In this document: in pieces, positions 1 through 7,776 of the stretch
How positions within the stretch are numbered: the stretch's first letter is position 1
Layout: every line of letters begins with the position of its first letter
Assembly (NCBI GenBank): GCA_965371805.1
Contig: CBDUZW010000092.1
Location: forward strand, 1 to 13,989
From: JAOZTV01 sp965371805
GTDB taxonomy: Bacteria; Acidobacteriota; Aminicenantia; UBA2199
Length of the DNA: 13,989 bases
Direction: 5' to 3'
Made by a program: the position numbers and the translations under genes
The notes under the pieces: generated by a model
Seen by the model: only the letters and a program-made list of their open reading frames with translations
Database searches by the model: none
Told to the model about the DNA's origin: nothing

Positions 1-120
1 CCCTTTAATGGTCAACATCTAAAAAATATTTATTTTTTTGACGGTGGATTATGGAAGACAGAGGTGCGACTCCTGAAAATTGCCAAACTGATTTATTTAA
101 TTAAATATGCTAGATTTTAA
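1..120 (+). CDS. 3' end of an unidentified upstream gene (partial)
   Basis: Reading from base 1, frame 1 stays open for 39 codons and stops at TAA 118-120, while the other two forward frames close within the first 21 bases. The peptide has a central FFDGGLW stretch and a basic, hydrophobic tail (KIAKLIYLIKYARF). I do not recognise the family. The frame overlaps the start of the metallophosphoesterase at 107 by 14 bases, and that gene lacks a Shine-Dalgarno, so coupled translation of the two is plausible. With only 39 residues visible, a chance open frame in AT-rich DNA cannot be excluded. Confidence 0.45.
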   Translation, partial: PFNGQHLKNIYFFDGGLWKTEVRLLKIAKLIYLIKYARF

Positions 121-1339
121 AATGCCCTGGGTTTATAGGATGACTTTAACTCTTTTTCTTGTGGCCATACCTATATTTATTTATATAGGTTTACGCCTGG
201 CATCAGCTATTACACTTGTGACAGCAACTACCCGGATAAAAATCTCAAAAAAAAAAGCAATAATCTTCATATTCTTATTTATTCTCTGGTTCTACCTCTG
301 GCCCCTGACCCTGTTGATATCTAAGTTTACAGGAAATGTCTGGGAACTCTTTGTTTTTAACCTGCATTTAGAGTGGCAGGATTACCTGATAGTATTTCCA
401 TCCTGGTGGGGATTAATATCCTTAGTAGAGATTTTCCCATATTATGTGGTCATGGATATCTTTGCACTGGTAAGGAGGTCAAAAAAATTTTCGGGACGGA
501 ATCTACTCTCTTATATGAAAGTCATAATCGCCTTATTTTTTCTCACCTATGTCGGGGTGCGTACCTTCATTGATACAAACTATGTGCATATCTCAAATTC
601 GGAAATTATAATTCCGGATCTTCCGGAAAGACTAAATGGTTTGCGTCTCAGCTTTTTTGGAGACATCCATATGAGCCGTTTTACGCAGGAAAAAAATCTT
701 GGTGTTTTAAAGAATGAATTGAAATCAGGAAAAGAAGATCTGATTTTTTTCAGTGGTGACCTGACCTCAACGGGGCAGGCTTATATTCAACCAGCCATTA
801 ATATGCTTAGCGAGGCCAGATCCGGTATAGGGAATATAGCCTGTATGGGAGATCATGATTTTTGGACAGCTCCGGATAAAATTGCCAGAGAGTTAAAAAA
901 CGGAGGTTGGAAATTTCTTCAAAACCAGCATCATCTTTTTATTCATAAAGGACAACGTATACTGGTTACAGGCGTCACCCATGTGTATAGTAAACGTATA
1001 AGAAAACATGAACTGGAGAATCTCCTGTCCAATGCACCGGAAGCGGATTTAAAAATACTGCTGGTTCATCAACCTAGAGAATTTATTATTGAGACTGCAG
1101 CCCGGCATAAGTACCATCTCTTGTTAGCCGGTCATACTCATGGTGGCGAGGTAGTCAATCATCTGTTTGGAATTCCCTACAGTCCAGGGCTAAGGGAATC
1201 GAGGTATAGCCGGGGGAAATACCGGTTTAAGGATTTGCAGATAGTGGTTACCAATGGGATCGGCCGTACATTGGCACTTCTACGCTATCATGCCCCTTCC
1301 CATATCACAAAACTCATCCTGAAGAAAAAGCTTGAGTAG
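107..1339 (+). CDS. Membrane-anchored metallophosphoesterase (calcineurin-like)
   Basis: A 410-residue protein with four probable membrane helices (about 14-36, 50-72, 92-122, 134-152), then a calcineurin-like phosphoesterase domain from about 178. The two-metal-site motifs appear in order: DIH at 186-188, SGD at 216-218, GDHD at 248-251, a metal-ligand His at 321 (LLVHQP) and GHTHGG at 342-347. This layout matches YkuE/YaeI-type membrane-linked phosphoesterases, some of which act on lipid-linked phosphates; the substrate here is unknown. The usual GNH[DE] motif reads GDHD, with Asp in place of a metal-binding Asn. The ATG at 107 has no clear Shine-Dalgarno and overlaps the upstream frame; ATG 122 is an alternative start with no better ribosome site. 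A hairpin terminator follows the stop. The family is secure, the biological role is not. Confidence 0.9.
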   Translation: MLDFKMPWVYRMTLTLFLVAIPIFIYIGLRLASAITLVTATTRIKISKKKAIIFIFLFILWFYLWPLTLLISKFTGNVWELFVFNLHLEWQDYLIVFPSWWGLISLVEIFPYYVVMDIFALVRRSKKFSGRNLLSYMKVIIALFFLTYVGVRTFIDTNYVHISNSEIIIPDLPERLNGLRLSFFGDIHMSRFTQEKNLGVLKNELKSGKEDLIFFSGDLTSTGQAYIQPAINMLSEARSGIGNIACMGDHDFWTAPDKIARELKNGGWKFLQNQHHLFIHKGQRILVTGVTHVYSKRIRKHELENLLSNAPEADLKILLVHQPREFIIETAARHKYHLLLAGHTHGGEVVNHLFGIPYSPGLRESRYSRGKYRFKDLQIVVTNGIGRTLALLRYHAPSHITKLILKKKLE

Positions 1340-1352
1340 GCTTATTACACAT

Positions 1353-1382
1353 AGAATATAAAATTTTTTTTATATTCTTTTT
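1353..1382 (+). terminator. Rho-independent terminator of the metallophosphoesterase gene
   Basis: An 11-bp perfect inverted repeat (1353-1363 pairs with 1368-1378, loop TTTT) lies 13 bases after the stop and runs into a T-rich tract. The stem has only one G-C pair, so it is weak on paper. There is no T tract in the minus direction, so it serves the plus-strand gene. A second imperfect repeat (1386-1395 with 1417-1427, TTCCCTTATA against TATAAAGGGAA, one bulge) follows and could be an extra structure between the convergent genes. Confidence 0.5.
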
Positions 1383-1452
1383 CTTTTCCCTTATATTAAA
1401 TGTTATAGTTTTGTATTATAAAGGGAAGTAATTTTTGGCTGTGATTCAATGT

Positions 1453-1926
1453 TTACCAGTGTTTTTTTTGTGAAAAAGCAGCGATTGTTGGATTGACAAG
1501 TTTTTTATAATCTGAACATTGTAATTGGAGCAGCTCTTTATGATTTCCGGCATTAAAAGCTATTTCATCACTACAGGAGAGGGTTTCAGAAACATATACA
1601 GGCAAATCAAAAAGGTTGCCGAATGGGGGCATTGCTCCTGCCTCACAGCCTGGGAAGAGAGTCTGAAACTCCTTCTCGTTTGCCAACTCCAGCGTTTCTC
1701 CATAAATTTCTGAGATCATTTTTAAGTCAACTTGATAGTTGGCAGGAATTACAGTCATGACAAATTTATTACTGCCGGTTTTCAATATAACTGTCTTTGC
1801 CAGGATATTTCCCGATATATGAGCACGGTGAGCAATAATCTGAGCTGTAAATGCTGTTGAGTGGATGATCCTTGTAAATTGGATCTGGTTTTCTTCCAGA
1901 TAGTCAATTAATTTTTGTAAAGGCAT
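1453..1926 (-). CDS. YbaK/ProX-type aminoacyl-tRNA deacylase
   Basis: This 157-residue protein is a stand-alone YbaK/EbsC-fold editing domain, the usual length for the family. Such proteins hydrolyse mischarged aminoacyl-tRNAs in trans (for example Cys- or Ala-tRNAPro). Visible hallmarks are a Lys at 44 in NILAKTVIL, matching the conserved Lys of YbaK, the GAMPPFG loop at 97-103 and the FNAGNHKELL segment near 124-133. The tRNA specificity cannot be read from sequence; the GxxPP loop with a GxH motif suits the ProX/YeaK-like branch as well as YbaK. The start is well supported by GAGGAGG five bases before the ATG. The gene is monocistronic, convergent with the phosphoesterase gene and divergent from the flavodoxin gene. 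Confidence 0.88.
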   Translation of the reverse strand: MPLQKLIDYLEENQIQFTRIIHSTAFTAQIIAHRAHISGNILAKTVILKTGSNKFVMTVIPANYQVDLKMISEIYGETLELANEKEFQTLFPGCEAGAMPPFGNLFDLPVYVSETLSCSDEIAFNAGNHKELLQLQCSDYKKLVNPTIAAFSQKKHW

Positions 1927-1931
1927 CTTTT

Positions 1932-1938
1932 CCTCCTC
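1932..1938 (-). promoter_or_regulatory. Strong ribosome binding site of the deacylase gene
   Basis: Read on the minus strand this is GAGGAGG, five bases before the ATG at 1926-1924. It is one of the best Shine-Dalgarno sites in the window and fixes the start. Confidence 0.75.
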
Positions 1939-1959
1939 ATTTTTATTAAATTCGATATT

Positions 1960-1988
1960 TATATAGTATAGGATCTAAATATATGCAA
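1960..1988 (-). promoter_or_regulatory. Weak candidate promoter of the deacylase gene
   Basis: On the minus strand TTGCAT (1988-1983) is separated by 17 bases from TATATA (1965-1960). Spacing is ideal but both boxes match the consensus poorly, and AT-rich DNA yields such pairs by chance. Confidence 0.25.
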
Positions 1989-2024
1989 CTACATTATAAA
2001 ATTTATTATTAACAAATAAACTCT

Positions 2025-2053
2025 TTGTCTTACTTTCTAGTCCTTTATAGAAT
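2025..2053 (+). promoter_or_regulatory. Candidate sigma-70 promoter of the flavodoxin gene
   Basis: TTGTCT (2025-2030), a 17-base spacer and TAGAAT (2048-2053) lie directly before the gene. The expected transcript start (about 2059-2061) is only 4-6 bases from the ATG at 2065, so the message would have almost no leader. Confidence 0.4.
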
Positions 2054-2064
2054 ATAATTCATGT

Positions 2065-2586
2065 ATGAAAACAGCAATTATATATAAATCTAAATCCGGA
2101 TTTACGTTAAAGTATGCAGGATTTCTGGCAGAAGCTATAAAAGGAGATCTTCTTGAAGCAAAGGATGCATCAATAAATGAACTTAAAAATTATGATGTAA
2201 TTGTCTATGGTGGAGGACTCTATATTGGCGGAATTAATGGAGTTAAATTAATTACAAGAAATATAGATAAACTAAAAGATTCAAAAATAATTGTTTTTGC
2301 TACTGGTGCAGCTCCTGGAAGGGAGAATGAGATCAAAGAAATTATTGAAGGTAATTTTACAGAAGAACTATTGAAAACAATTAAATTTTTCTACCTTCGA
2401 GGGGGATATGATTTCTCAAAACTTACCTTCATAGATAAGGTCCTGATGACTATGCTTAAATTAAAACTGAAGTATAAAAAAAATTTAACCCCGGACGAAC
2501 GGGGAATGTTAACTGCCTATGATCACCCTGTAGATTTTGTATCTAAAGAGAATATAGATCCAGTTTTAGAGTATATAAAAAGATAG
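2065..2586 (+). CDS. Flavodoxin-domain protein (HemG-like flavodoxin_5 type)
   Basis: A 173-residue single-domain flavodoxin. The N-terminal strand and FMN phosphate loop read IIYKSKSGFT (5-14), followed by a second flavin-contacting loop VYGGGLYIGGING (47-59) and a FYLRGGYDFSKL segment (109-120) typical of the flavodoxin branch that includes protoporphyrinogen oxidase HemG and many clostridial homologues. It probably binds FMN and transfers electrons in the cytoplasm. HemG activity cannot be claimed, because there are no haem genes nearby and most members of this branch are uncharacterised. No Shine-Dalgarno precedes the ATG, and a promoter-like pair sits directly upstream, suggesting leaderless or near-leaderless translation. 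Its stop lies nine bases from that of the convergent flavoprotein gene. Confidence 0.82.
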   Translation: MKTAIIYKSKSGFTLKYAGFLAEAIKGDLLEAKDASINELKNYDVIVYGGGLYIGGINGVKLITRNIDKLKDSKIIVFATGAAPGRENEIKEIIEGNFTEELLKTIKFFYLRGGYDFSKLTFIDKVLMTMLKLKLKYKKNLTPDERGMLTAYDHPVDFVSKENIDPVLEYIKR

Positions 2587-2595
2587 AAGGATATT

Positions 2596-3828
2596 TTAGA
2601 TAGTTTTTATATGTTTTGAAGCAAGTTTTGCTGAAGAAAAAGCGAACTGCAGGTTGTATCCACCTGAGTCACCATCAATGTCGATAACTTCTCCTACAAA
2701 AAAGAGACCTTTTGTTTTTCTTGATTCCATAGTGCGGGGATTGATTTCAGATAATTTTATGCCACCGCTTGTCACCATTGCTTCATCATATCCTGCGGGG
2801 TAATTAATAATGAAAGTGTATTCAATGAGGTTTTCTACGATTAATTTTCGTAAATTTTTTGATAGCATTGCCCCTTTTAAATCAGGATCAATATTTGCAT
2901 TTTTAAGCAGGTTTAGTATTATAGACTCTGATATTGTGAACTTTGATAAAATCTTTTTAAGACTTTTTTTACCCTGTCTGCTGCATTCATCTATTAAAAT
3001 CATATCAAGAGATTCTCTGTCCTTTATATTAGTCATATTGATCTTTAAATGGTCTCCTGACTTTATATAGCGGCTGAAATCAAGTATTCCCGGTCCTGAT
3101 AAACCGCGGTGTGTAAAAAGAATATCCCCCCTTGTCTGTCCAATCTTTTTATTTGATCTGTATAAACTTATATTTACATCATTTAAAGAGTTACCTGCAC
3201 AATCTGTAAATTTATAATTCTTGATAATTACAGGGGTGAGTGCAGGTGAGGGGTCGACTATCTGATGTCCAAGGCTTTTTGCAAAATTATATCCATCACC
3301 GGTTGATCCAGTTATCGGGTAAGAGGCTCCTCCAGTTGCTATAATAAAGTTTTTGCTCTTAAACGAGAATGTTCTTGATTTCAATATGAAAGCATCATCA
3401 TTATAACTGCATTCTAATAGCGGTTCTTTATAATAAAAGTCAATAGATTTTTTTTTACATTCATTAAGCAATAGGTTTAATATGTCATTACTGCTCATTG
3501 ATTTTGGAAATATTTTACCTTTATGAAGTTCAATTAAAGGCATATTATGATCTTGGAAAAATTTGATTAAATCTTTATTTGAAAAGTTATACAGAGCTGG
3601 TTTTACAAACCTTTCATTCTTGCCATAAGACAAAAGAAAATCATCAAGCAATTTTGCATTTGTAATATTGCATTTGCCGGATCCTGCCATAAGAAGTTTT
3701 CTTCCGGCACTTTTGTTTTTTTCTATGACGGCGATTCTTCTACCTTGTTCTGCGCAATTTAAGGCACAAAAAAGACCGGCTGGACCTGCTCCGGCAATAA
3801 TAATATCATAGTTTAATTTTTCACTCAA
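2596..3828 (-). CDS. HI0933-family NAD(P)/FAD-dependent flavoprotein
   Basis: A 410-residue two-dinucleotide-binding flavoprotein of the HI0933/YhiN family, full length. The FAD-binding beta-alpha-beta motif is GAGPAG (13-18) with a ribose-binding Glu at 36. The family signature around 42-57 contains GRKLLMAGSGKCN. Further motifs are ATGG (164-167), TGSTGDGY (173-180), FTHRGLSGPGIL (238-249) and the C-terminal FVGEVIDIDGDSGGYN (377-392). These proteins are common and conserved, but the physiological reaction is not established. The start is a TTG: read on the minus strand, AAAGGA lies six bases before it and no ATG near the N-terminus would keep the GxGxxG motif. The gene converges tail-to-tail with the flavodoxin gene, so their transcripts may overlap; a redox partnership would be speculation. 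Confidence 0.9.
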   Translation of the reverse strand: MSEKLNYDIIIAGAGPAGLFCALNCAEQGRRIAVIEKNKSAGRKLLMAGSGKCNITNAKLLDDFLLSYGKNERFVKPALYNFSNKDLIKFFQDHNMPLIELHKGKIFPKSMSSNDILNLLLNECKKKSIDFYYKEPLLECSYNDDAFILKSRTFSFKSKNFIIATGGASYPITGSTGDGYNFAKSLGHQIVDPSPALTPVIIKNYKFTDCAGNSLNDVNISLYRSNKKIGQTRGDILFTHRGLSGPGILDFSRYIKSGDHLKINMTNIKDRESLDMILIDECSRQGKKSLKKILSKFTISESIILNLLKNANIDPDLKGAMLSKNLRKLIVENLIEYTFIINYPAGYDEAMVTSGGIKLSEINPRTMESRKTKGLFFVGEVIDIDGDSGGYNLQFAFSSAKLASKHIKTI

Positions 3829-3834
3829 AATCTA

Positions 3835-3840
3835 TCCTTT
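3835..3840 (-). promoter_or_regulatory. Ribosome binding site that fixes a TTG start
   Basis: On the minus strand AAAGGA ends six bases before the TTG at 3828-3826. It supports the non-ATG start of the HI0933-type flavoprotein. Confidence 0.6.
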
Positions 3841-3993
3841 TAAACTAAATTTTCAAATTTAGTATCAAATATCGGCTAAATCCACTATAGAGGTTTTAAT
3901 AATTATATTAATCCTCAAAACTCGAAATGATGGATAATATATACCAGAAAAAAGTATAACATAGTTTTTTTAAATATATAAATATCTCAATGC

Positions 3994-4022
3994 TTGAAAT
4001 AAGGTATAAATTGATTTATTCT
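3994..4022 (+). promoter_or_regulatory. Candidate promoter of the HAD hydrolase gene
   Basis: TTGAAA (3994-3999), a 17-base spacer and TATTCT (4017-4022) lie 35 bases before the chosen ATG. The -35 box matches five of six consensus bases, the -10 box four. The rest of this divergent intergenic region (3829-4057) is very AT-rich, with no other clear signal. Confidence 0.4.
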
Positions 4023-4057
4023 TATTAATTATAAATTCGAGGTTGGGAATAAATAAA

Positions 4058-4648
4058 ATGAAATCTGTTTATATTGATATAGATGATGTGATAGCAAATA
4101 CATCCAAATCTATCCCTGTTCTTGCAGAAAAACTTTTTGGAATAAAAGTGCAATATGAAGATTTAACTTCCTTTAATTTTAATGAGTCCTTAAAATTAAA
4201 TCCAGCACAGCTTGAAACATTTTTTGAATATTTACATAGAGAGGAGGTGCTGATTGAGTTCTTTCCTGTAAAGGGAGCAAAAGAATCACTGAATAAAATA
4301 AAAGAATTAGGATATGTTATTTATATAATTACCGGCAGACCTCCGCATTCTTTTGAGATAACAAAAAAATGGTTGCAGAAAAACGGTTTTATCTATGATT
4401 ATTTGTATTTTGCAGACAAATATTCCCGATACTCAGATACAAACAAACCCCATATTATAAGTATGGACCAATTGGCAGAAATTGATTTTACCCTGATTAT
4501 TGAGGACTCTCTAAAAATGGCAATGTGGTTTAATGAAAAAAAATCAAGAGTTGCACTTATAGATCATCCCTGGAATAGAGAATATGATGCTGCTAAGTCA
4601 GTATTTAAAAGATGTTTTAATTGGAATGATGTTATGGGCTATCTATAA
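4058..4648 (+). CDS. HAD-superfamily hydrolase, 5'(3')-nucleotidase-like
   Basis: From the ATG at 4058 the protein has 196 residues. Motif I, YIDIDDVIAN, holds the nucleophile Asp7 and acid/base Asp9 and resembles the DxDGVLAD of 5'(3')-deoxyribonucleotidases. Motif II is ITGRPP (91-96, the Thr of hhhT), a Lys in NKPHI near 130 suits motif III, and LIIEDSLKMA (146-155) holds the acidic motif IV. An alpha-helical cap lies between motifs I and II, as in C1-type HADs. The protein is probably a cytoplasmic phosphatase acting on nucleotides or similar small phosphates; the substrate is unproven. A TTG at 4043 extends the frame by five codons, but its GAGG touches the start codon, whereas GGGA sits nine bases before ATG 4058, so ATG 4058 is preferred. 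It stands alone, convergent with the receptor gene. Confidence 0.83.
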   Translation: MKSVYIDIDDVIANTSKSIPVLAEKLFGIKVQYEDLTSFNFNESLKLNPAQLETFFEYLHREEVLIEFFPVKGAKESLNKIKELGYVIYIITGRPPHSFEITKKWLQKNGFIYDYLYFADKYSRYSDTNKPHIISMDQLAEIDFTLIIEDSLKMAMWFNEKKSRVALIDHPWNREYDAAKSVFKRCFNWNDVMGYL

Positions 4649-4658
4649 GATGGTTTTT

Positions 4659-4680
4659 GCCTGATTTTCTCAGCTTTTAT
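4659..4680 (+). terminator. Weak hairpin after the HAD hydrolase gene
   Basis: CTGA (4661-4664) pairs with TCAG (4670-4673) around a TTTTC loop and is followed by CTTTTAT. The stem is only four base pairs plus a possible bulged outer G-C, so it is marginal. Confidence 0.25.
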
Positions 4681-4702
4681 CTAAAAATTTTAAGGAAGAT
4701 TA

Positions 4703-6727
4703 TTAGAAATTCAAATAGAGAGAATAGATAATTTCTGTTCCGTATTCAGTAGTAGATATAGTATTCAGGTTTTCAGTTTTTCTGATATATTCGGGAATTA
4801 ACATTTTACTATTTGTAATATTTGTAAAAGAGAGCTTGTGTGTAAATGTTGAATTTTTAACCTCATGTTTGAATGCAATATGAAAATTTAGAAAAAACTG
4901 AGGTTTAACTGCACCTAAAAAGCCCATGGTTTTTGATATATACTTTCCGTTTGTTGAAATAGAAACTTTATTAAGTATCTTATTTATGCCAAAATAAACT
5001 TTATGATCTGGTACAAAGGTATAATTTGAAAAGGGCTTTTCATCAATTCCTTTGATATAATTATAGTTAAGAAAGCAGTTGAATTTATTCACATTTCTAT
5101 ATTTTAATTCTACCTCAATCCCATAACCACTAAAGTCGCTAACGTTTTTATAAATACTCGGTGGCCCGGTTTCCGGTGTAAAACGTTGAATTAAACTTTT
5201 ATAATTTGCATAATATCCCAATATTTGTACAAAGAAATTTTTGAACCGTGTTAGATAAGCGATCTCATAGGAAAGACTCTTTTCTGGTTCTAACTGATCA
5301 TTCCCAATTACTGTCGGGTGATCAAAATAGAGTTCAAACATAGTAGGTACCCGGAATGACTGCCCAATCATAAATTTGATACTATTATTTTTTGATAATG
5401 AGAATATACCAGTTACACGTGAAGATATATTCCCGCCAAACTGGGTGCTTTTTGTATATCTTGTACCGGCAACAATATTAAGACTGGATAAGTTAAAATT
5501 AATTTCACTAAAAATTGCATATTCAAAAATACTATCATCATTCTTTAAATTATGACTAATAACAATGTCATTTAAACCATTTAATGTGTTATGTCCAAGG
5601 CTGACTCTGTTTTCTGCCTGGAGTCCAGATGATACAGAAAAGTACTTTGAAAACTTATAATTGAATTTTGCATCAGCAATTAATCTTTCACCCGATAGAG
5701 CAATATAAGCCGTTTTATCTGCTGTGACAGGAAATTTTCTGAAAAAATAATCATAAGTTAAACCTATTTCTGAAAAAAAAGATTTTGATATCTGGTTGGA
5801 GAATTTGTAATTAATTAAAGTTCCACTATTTGTGACATAATTCCCCCCACCTCCGGAATAAGAGGGGTGTATTCCCTGGAATGTATGGAAATTATCAAAT
5901 CTATTTAAAAAAACCTTATGCTCTTTATAGCTTAACTCAAAATTTAAGCTATTTCCCATTTCCATATGTTCATAATTGAAGCTTGCCTCATTATTATATT
6001 CAAAACCTTTTGCGGCTTCAATTGGATATTTATTATGACGGAGATGTAGGACGTTAAAGGATGAAAAGAGCTTTAAATCATTTTTATTATAAGAAAAATT
6101 AATTCCTCCCTGAAAAGTTTTGAATGCTCCGGTATTGAGATGAATATTCATTCCATTTTCTTTCTGATCATTTAAAATAATATTAATAACCCCAGTATAT
6201 GCATTACTGCCATATAGTACAGAAGCTGGTCCTTTCAATATCTCTATTCTTTTTACATCGTTTATATTTATTCTTTCAATATAGCCTGCGCCATAAATGG
6301 GTTGCCAGGTTGGTATATTGTTTATCATTAGAAGAATCTTATTTGCATAAAAATTTTGTAATATTCCTCTTATCGTTGTGACATTTCTATCAATGATTGT
6401 TTGATATATATCTAAACCTGCAACGGATTCCAATGCATCTGCAAGTGAGGCGAAATTATATTGACTTATTAACTCCTCATCGATTATTGAAACTGTTGAG
6501 GTTGTTTTAAAAATATCTTCAGCAATTACCGATGATACTTTTACCTTAATATTCATTAATTCCTCAAGTGACATTTGAGATATTTTCTTGTGTTTTGAAA
6601 TCTCCTCATCATGCGAATATAAAGGAGCAATTAGGAATAATAATAGTGTGAAAACAATTATATGTCTTTTTAGAGGTGTGAGCAATAAAAAGTTTTTGTT
6701 TTGTTTTATACTCAATGTTTTCTTCAT
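4703..6727 (-). CDS. TonB-dependent outer-membrane receptor
   Basis: A 674-residue TonB-dependent transporter. Residues 1-38 form a long signal peptide (basic start, hydrophobic 22-37). A short linker with MSLEELMNIKV (52-62) precedes the plug domain, about 70-188. The plug shows the usual marks: STVSIIDEELI (77-87), ADALESVAGLDI (96-107), TIRGI and EILKGPASVLYGSNA (162-176). The beta-barrel fills the remainder and carries FRVP (457-460) and QLEPEKS (477-483), common TBDT barrel motifs. The last residue is Phe, as expected for outer-membrane beta-barrels. It should import a chelate, cofactor or glycan using TonB-ExbBD energy, but no ligand is indicated: no Fur box, cobalamin riboswitch, SusD or ABC transporter gene is next to it. 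Haem is a weak possibility because FRxP also occurs in haem receptors. A strong sigma-70-like promoter sits upstream. Confidence 0.93.
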   Translation of the reverse strand: MKKTLSIKQNKNFLLLTPLKRHIIVFTLLLFLIAPLYSHDEEISKHKKISQMSLEELMNIKVKVSSVIAEDIFKTTSTVSIIDEELISQYNFASLADALESVAGLDIYQTIIDRNVTTIRGILQNFYANKILLMINNIPTWQPIYGAGYIERININDVKRIEILKGPASVLYGSNAYTGVINIILNDQKENGMNIHLNTGAFKTFQGGINFSYNKNDLKLFSSFNVLHLRHNKYPIEAAKGFEYNNEASFNYEHMEMGNSLNFELSYKEHKVFLNRFDNFHTFQGIHPSYSGGGGNYVTNSGTLINYKFSNQISKSFFSEIGLTYDYFFRKFPVTADKTAYIALSGERLIADAKFNYKFSKYFSVSSGLQAENRVSLGHNTLNGLNDIVISHNLKNDDSIFEYAIFSEINFNLSSLNIVAGTRYTKSTQFGGNISSRVTGIFSLSKNNSIKFMIGQSFRVPTMFELYFDHPTVIGNDQLEPEKSLSYEIAYLTRFKNFFVQILGYYANYKSLIQRFTPETGPPSIYKNVSDFSGYGIEVELKYRNVNKFNCFLNYNYIKGIDEKPFSNYTFVPDHKVYFGINKILNKVSISTNGKYISKTMGFLGAVKPQFFLNFHIAFKHEVKNSTFTHKLSFTNITNSKMLIPEYIRKTENLNTISTTEYGTEIIYSLYLNF

Positions 6728-6770
6728 AAAATGACCTAATTAATGGGAGACTCGATAACCCCCATATTTT

Positions 6771-6799
6771 ATTTTAAGTAATACAAAAATGATTGTCAA
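6771..6799 (-). promoter_or_regulatory. Strong sigma-70 promoter of the TonB-dependent receptor
   Basis: On the minus strand a perfect TTGACA (6799-6794) is followed by a 17-base spacer and TAAAAT (6776-6771). Just upstream on the same strand is a run of T and A tracts (about 6800-6821) resembling an UP element. The predicted transcript start is near 6764, leaving a leader of about 37 bases, too short for a riboswitch. This is the best promoter in the window. Confidence 0.7.
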
Positions 6800-6878
6800 G
6801 AAAAAAAAATTTTATTTTTAGAGTATTAGATATCAAGTTTTTATGCTATCCAATGGATTGTGATATGAAAGTAAAGCT

Positions 6879-7589
6879 CTAATCAGCTTGCAGTTGAGGT
6901 GGTTGGAGTTCTGAGAATAGGTTTTTAATTATATCTTTGATATCAAAATGAGACTCCTCTGTTTTTTTCAAATATTCTTTAACCTGATCTGTGATTTTTT
7001 CTATAAACTCCAACAGGTTGACGGGTTTGACTTCCATGGGAAGATGGGCAGGTGGCGGCATGTTTTGAGTTCTTATCATTCTTCTCTCTTCGATTTCAAC
7101 CTCCTGTGAAAATTGCAGAACGGCGTTTAAAGAGGATAGTGTCTCTTTGTCTTCAAGGAGTGTAATGGAGTTTTTCATAACACTTTCCAGATCGCCATTT
7201 TTTAAATCCTTCATTATCTGATCAAGGCCATTTAGTGTCTGTTGAATGTCTGCCATCTCCTCTTCATTTAAATCACCTATCACAGATATCTCAAAGCTAC
7301 CGGACTGAATCACTTTTCCTTTCTCTTCTCCGATTGTTATCATCTTATCTTTTAATCCCTTTGTGTAGTCAAAAGACATATAATCTAATGAGGATTCACT
7401 GGATTTATGAATACTTATTTTATCTCCGTCATCAGTCATTAATGTGATATCCTGATTTTGTCTTGAAGCAAAATGAAATCTGCTGGATTGGGATTTCTGG
7501 TATTGTTGAGTTATGCCCTGTTCACCGTCCAGACCTTCATTACCAAACATATTCATGTTTCCTAACCATTCGTTTAAGCCACTAATCAT
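6879..7589 (-). CDS. Hypothetical cytoplasmic protein with a GDL-type acidic helical domain
   Basis: I do not recognise a named family with certainty. The 236-residue product has no signal peptide or membrane helix. Residues 47-63 (DITLMTDDGDKISIHKS) look like a beta-hairpin built around a DGD turn. Residues 98-137 hold a second motif, SFEISVIGDLNEEEMADIQ and onward to KNGDLESVM, resembling a widespread uncharacterised bacterial domain in which a beta-strand with GDLxxEE leads into a helix and ends in GDxxxA/V. The C-terminal third is charged and helical, with a Pro-rich linker PPPAHLP (178-184). The start is supported by GGTGGAG eight bases upstream. It is divergent from the cyclase gene across 187 bases. 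Its base composition is somewhat richer in G+C than its neighbours. Confidence 0.75.
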   Translation of the reverse strand: MISGLNEWLGNMNMFGNEGLDGEQGITQQYQKSQSSRFHFASRQNQDITLMTDDGDKISIHKSSESSLDYMSFDYTKGLKDKMITIGEEKGKVIQSGSFEISVIGDLNEEEMADIQQTLNGLDQIMKDLKNGDLESVMKNSITLLEDKETLSSLNAVLQFSQEVEIEERRMIRTQNMPPPAHLPMEVKPVNLLEFIEKITDQVKEYLKKTEESHFDIKDIIKNLFSELQPPQLQAD

Positions 7590-7776
7590 ATTGGTTTCTC
7601 CACCAGAATATATTTCGGCTAAAATTTGAAAAAGATAAACAAAAAAGGTTTATTTTTCATTTTAAAGGAGACTTTGTACTGGAAAAGGAAGTTAAAAAGT
7701 AAACATTTAGGAGATAAGGTTATTCAAGCGATGATTTTCCTGTTATTTAATTCTGAATTAGGGTAAAATATATTTG

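Noticed and set aside
2573..2612. Inverted repeat ATATAAAAA / TTTTTATAT spanning the convergent flavodoxin and flavoprotein gene ends as a two-way terminator
   Set aside because: The stem is all A-T with a 22-base loop, likely unstable and expected by chance at this base composition.
6728..6764. Cobalamin riboswitch or Fur box in the receptor leader
   Set aside because: The predicted leader is about 37 bases, too short for a riboswitch, and no Fur-like inverted repeat is present; TGGG/CCCA could form only a very short stem.
7586..7712. An open plus-strand frame of about 42 codons ending LEKEVKK before the cyclase gene
   Set aside because: It has no usable start codon, begins inside the opposite gene's N-terminal region and has a Lys/Phe-rich composition expected from AT-rich DNA; probably a chance frame.
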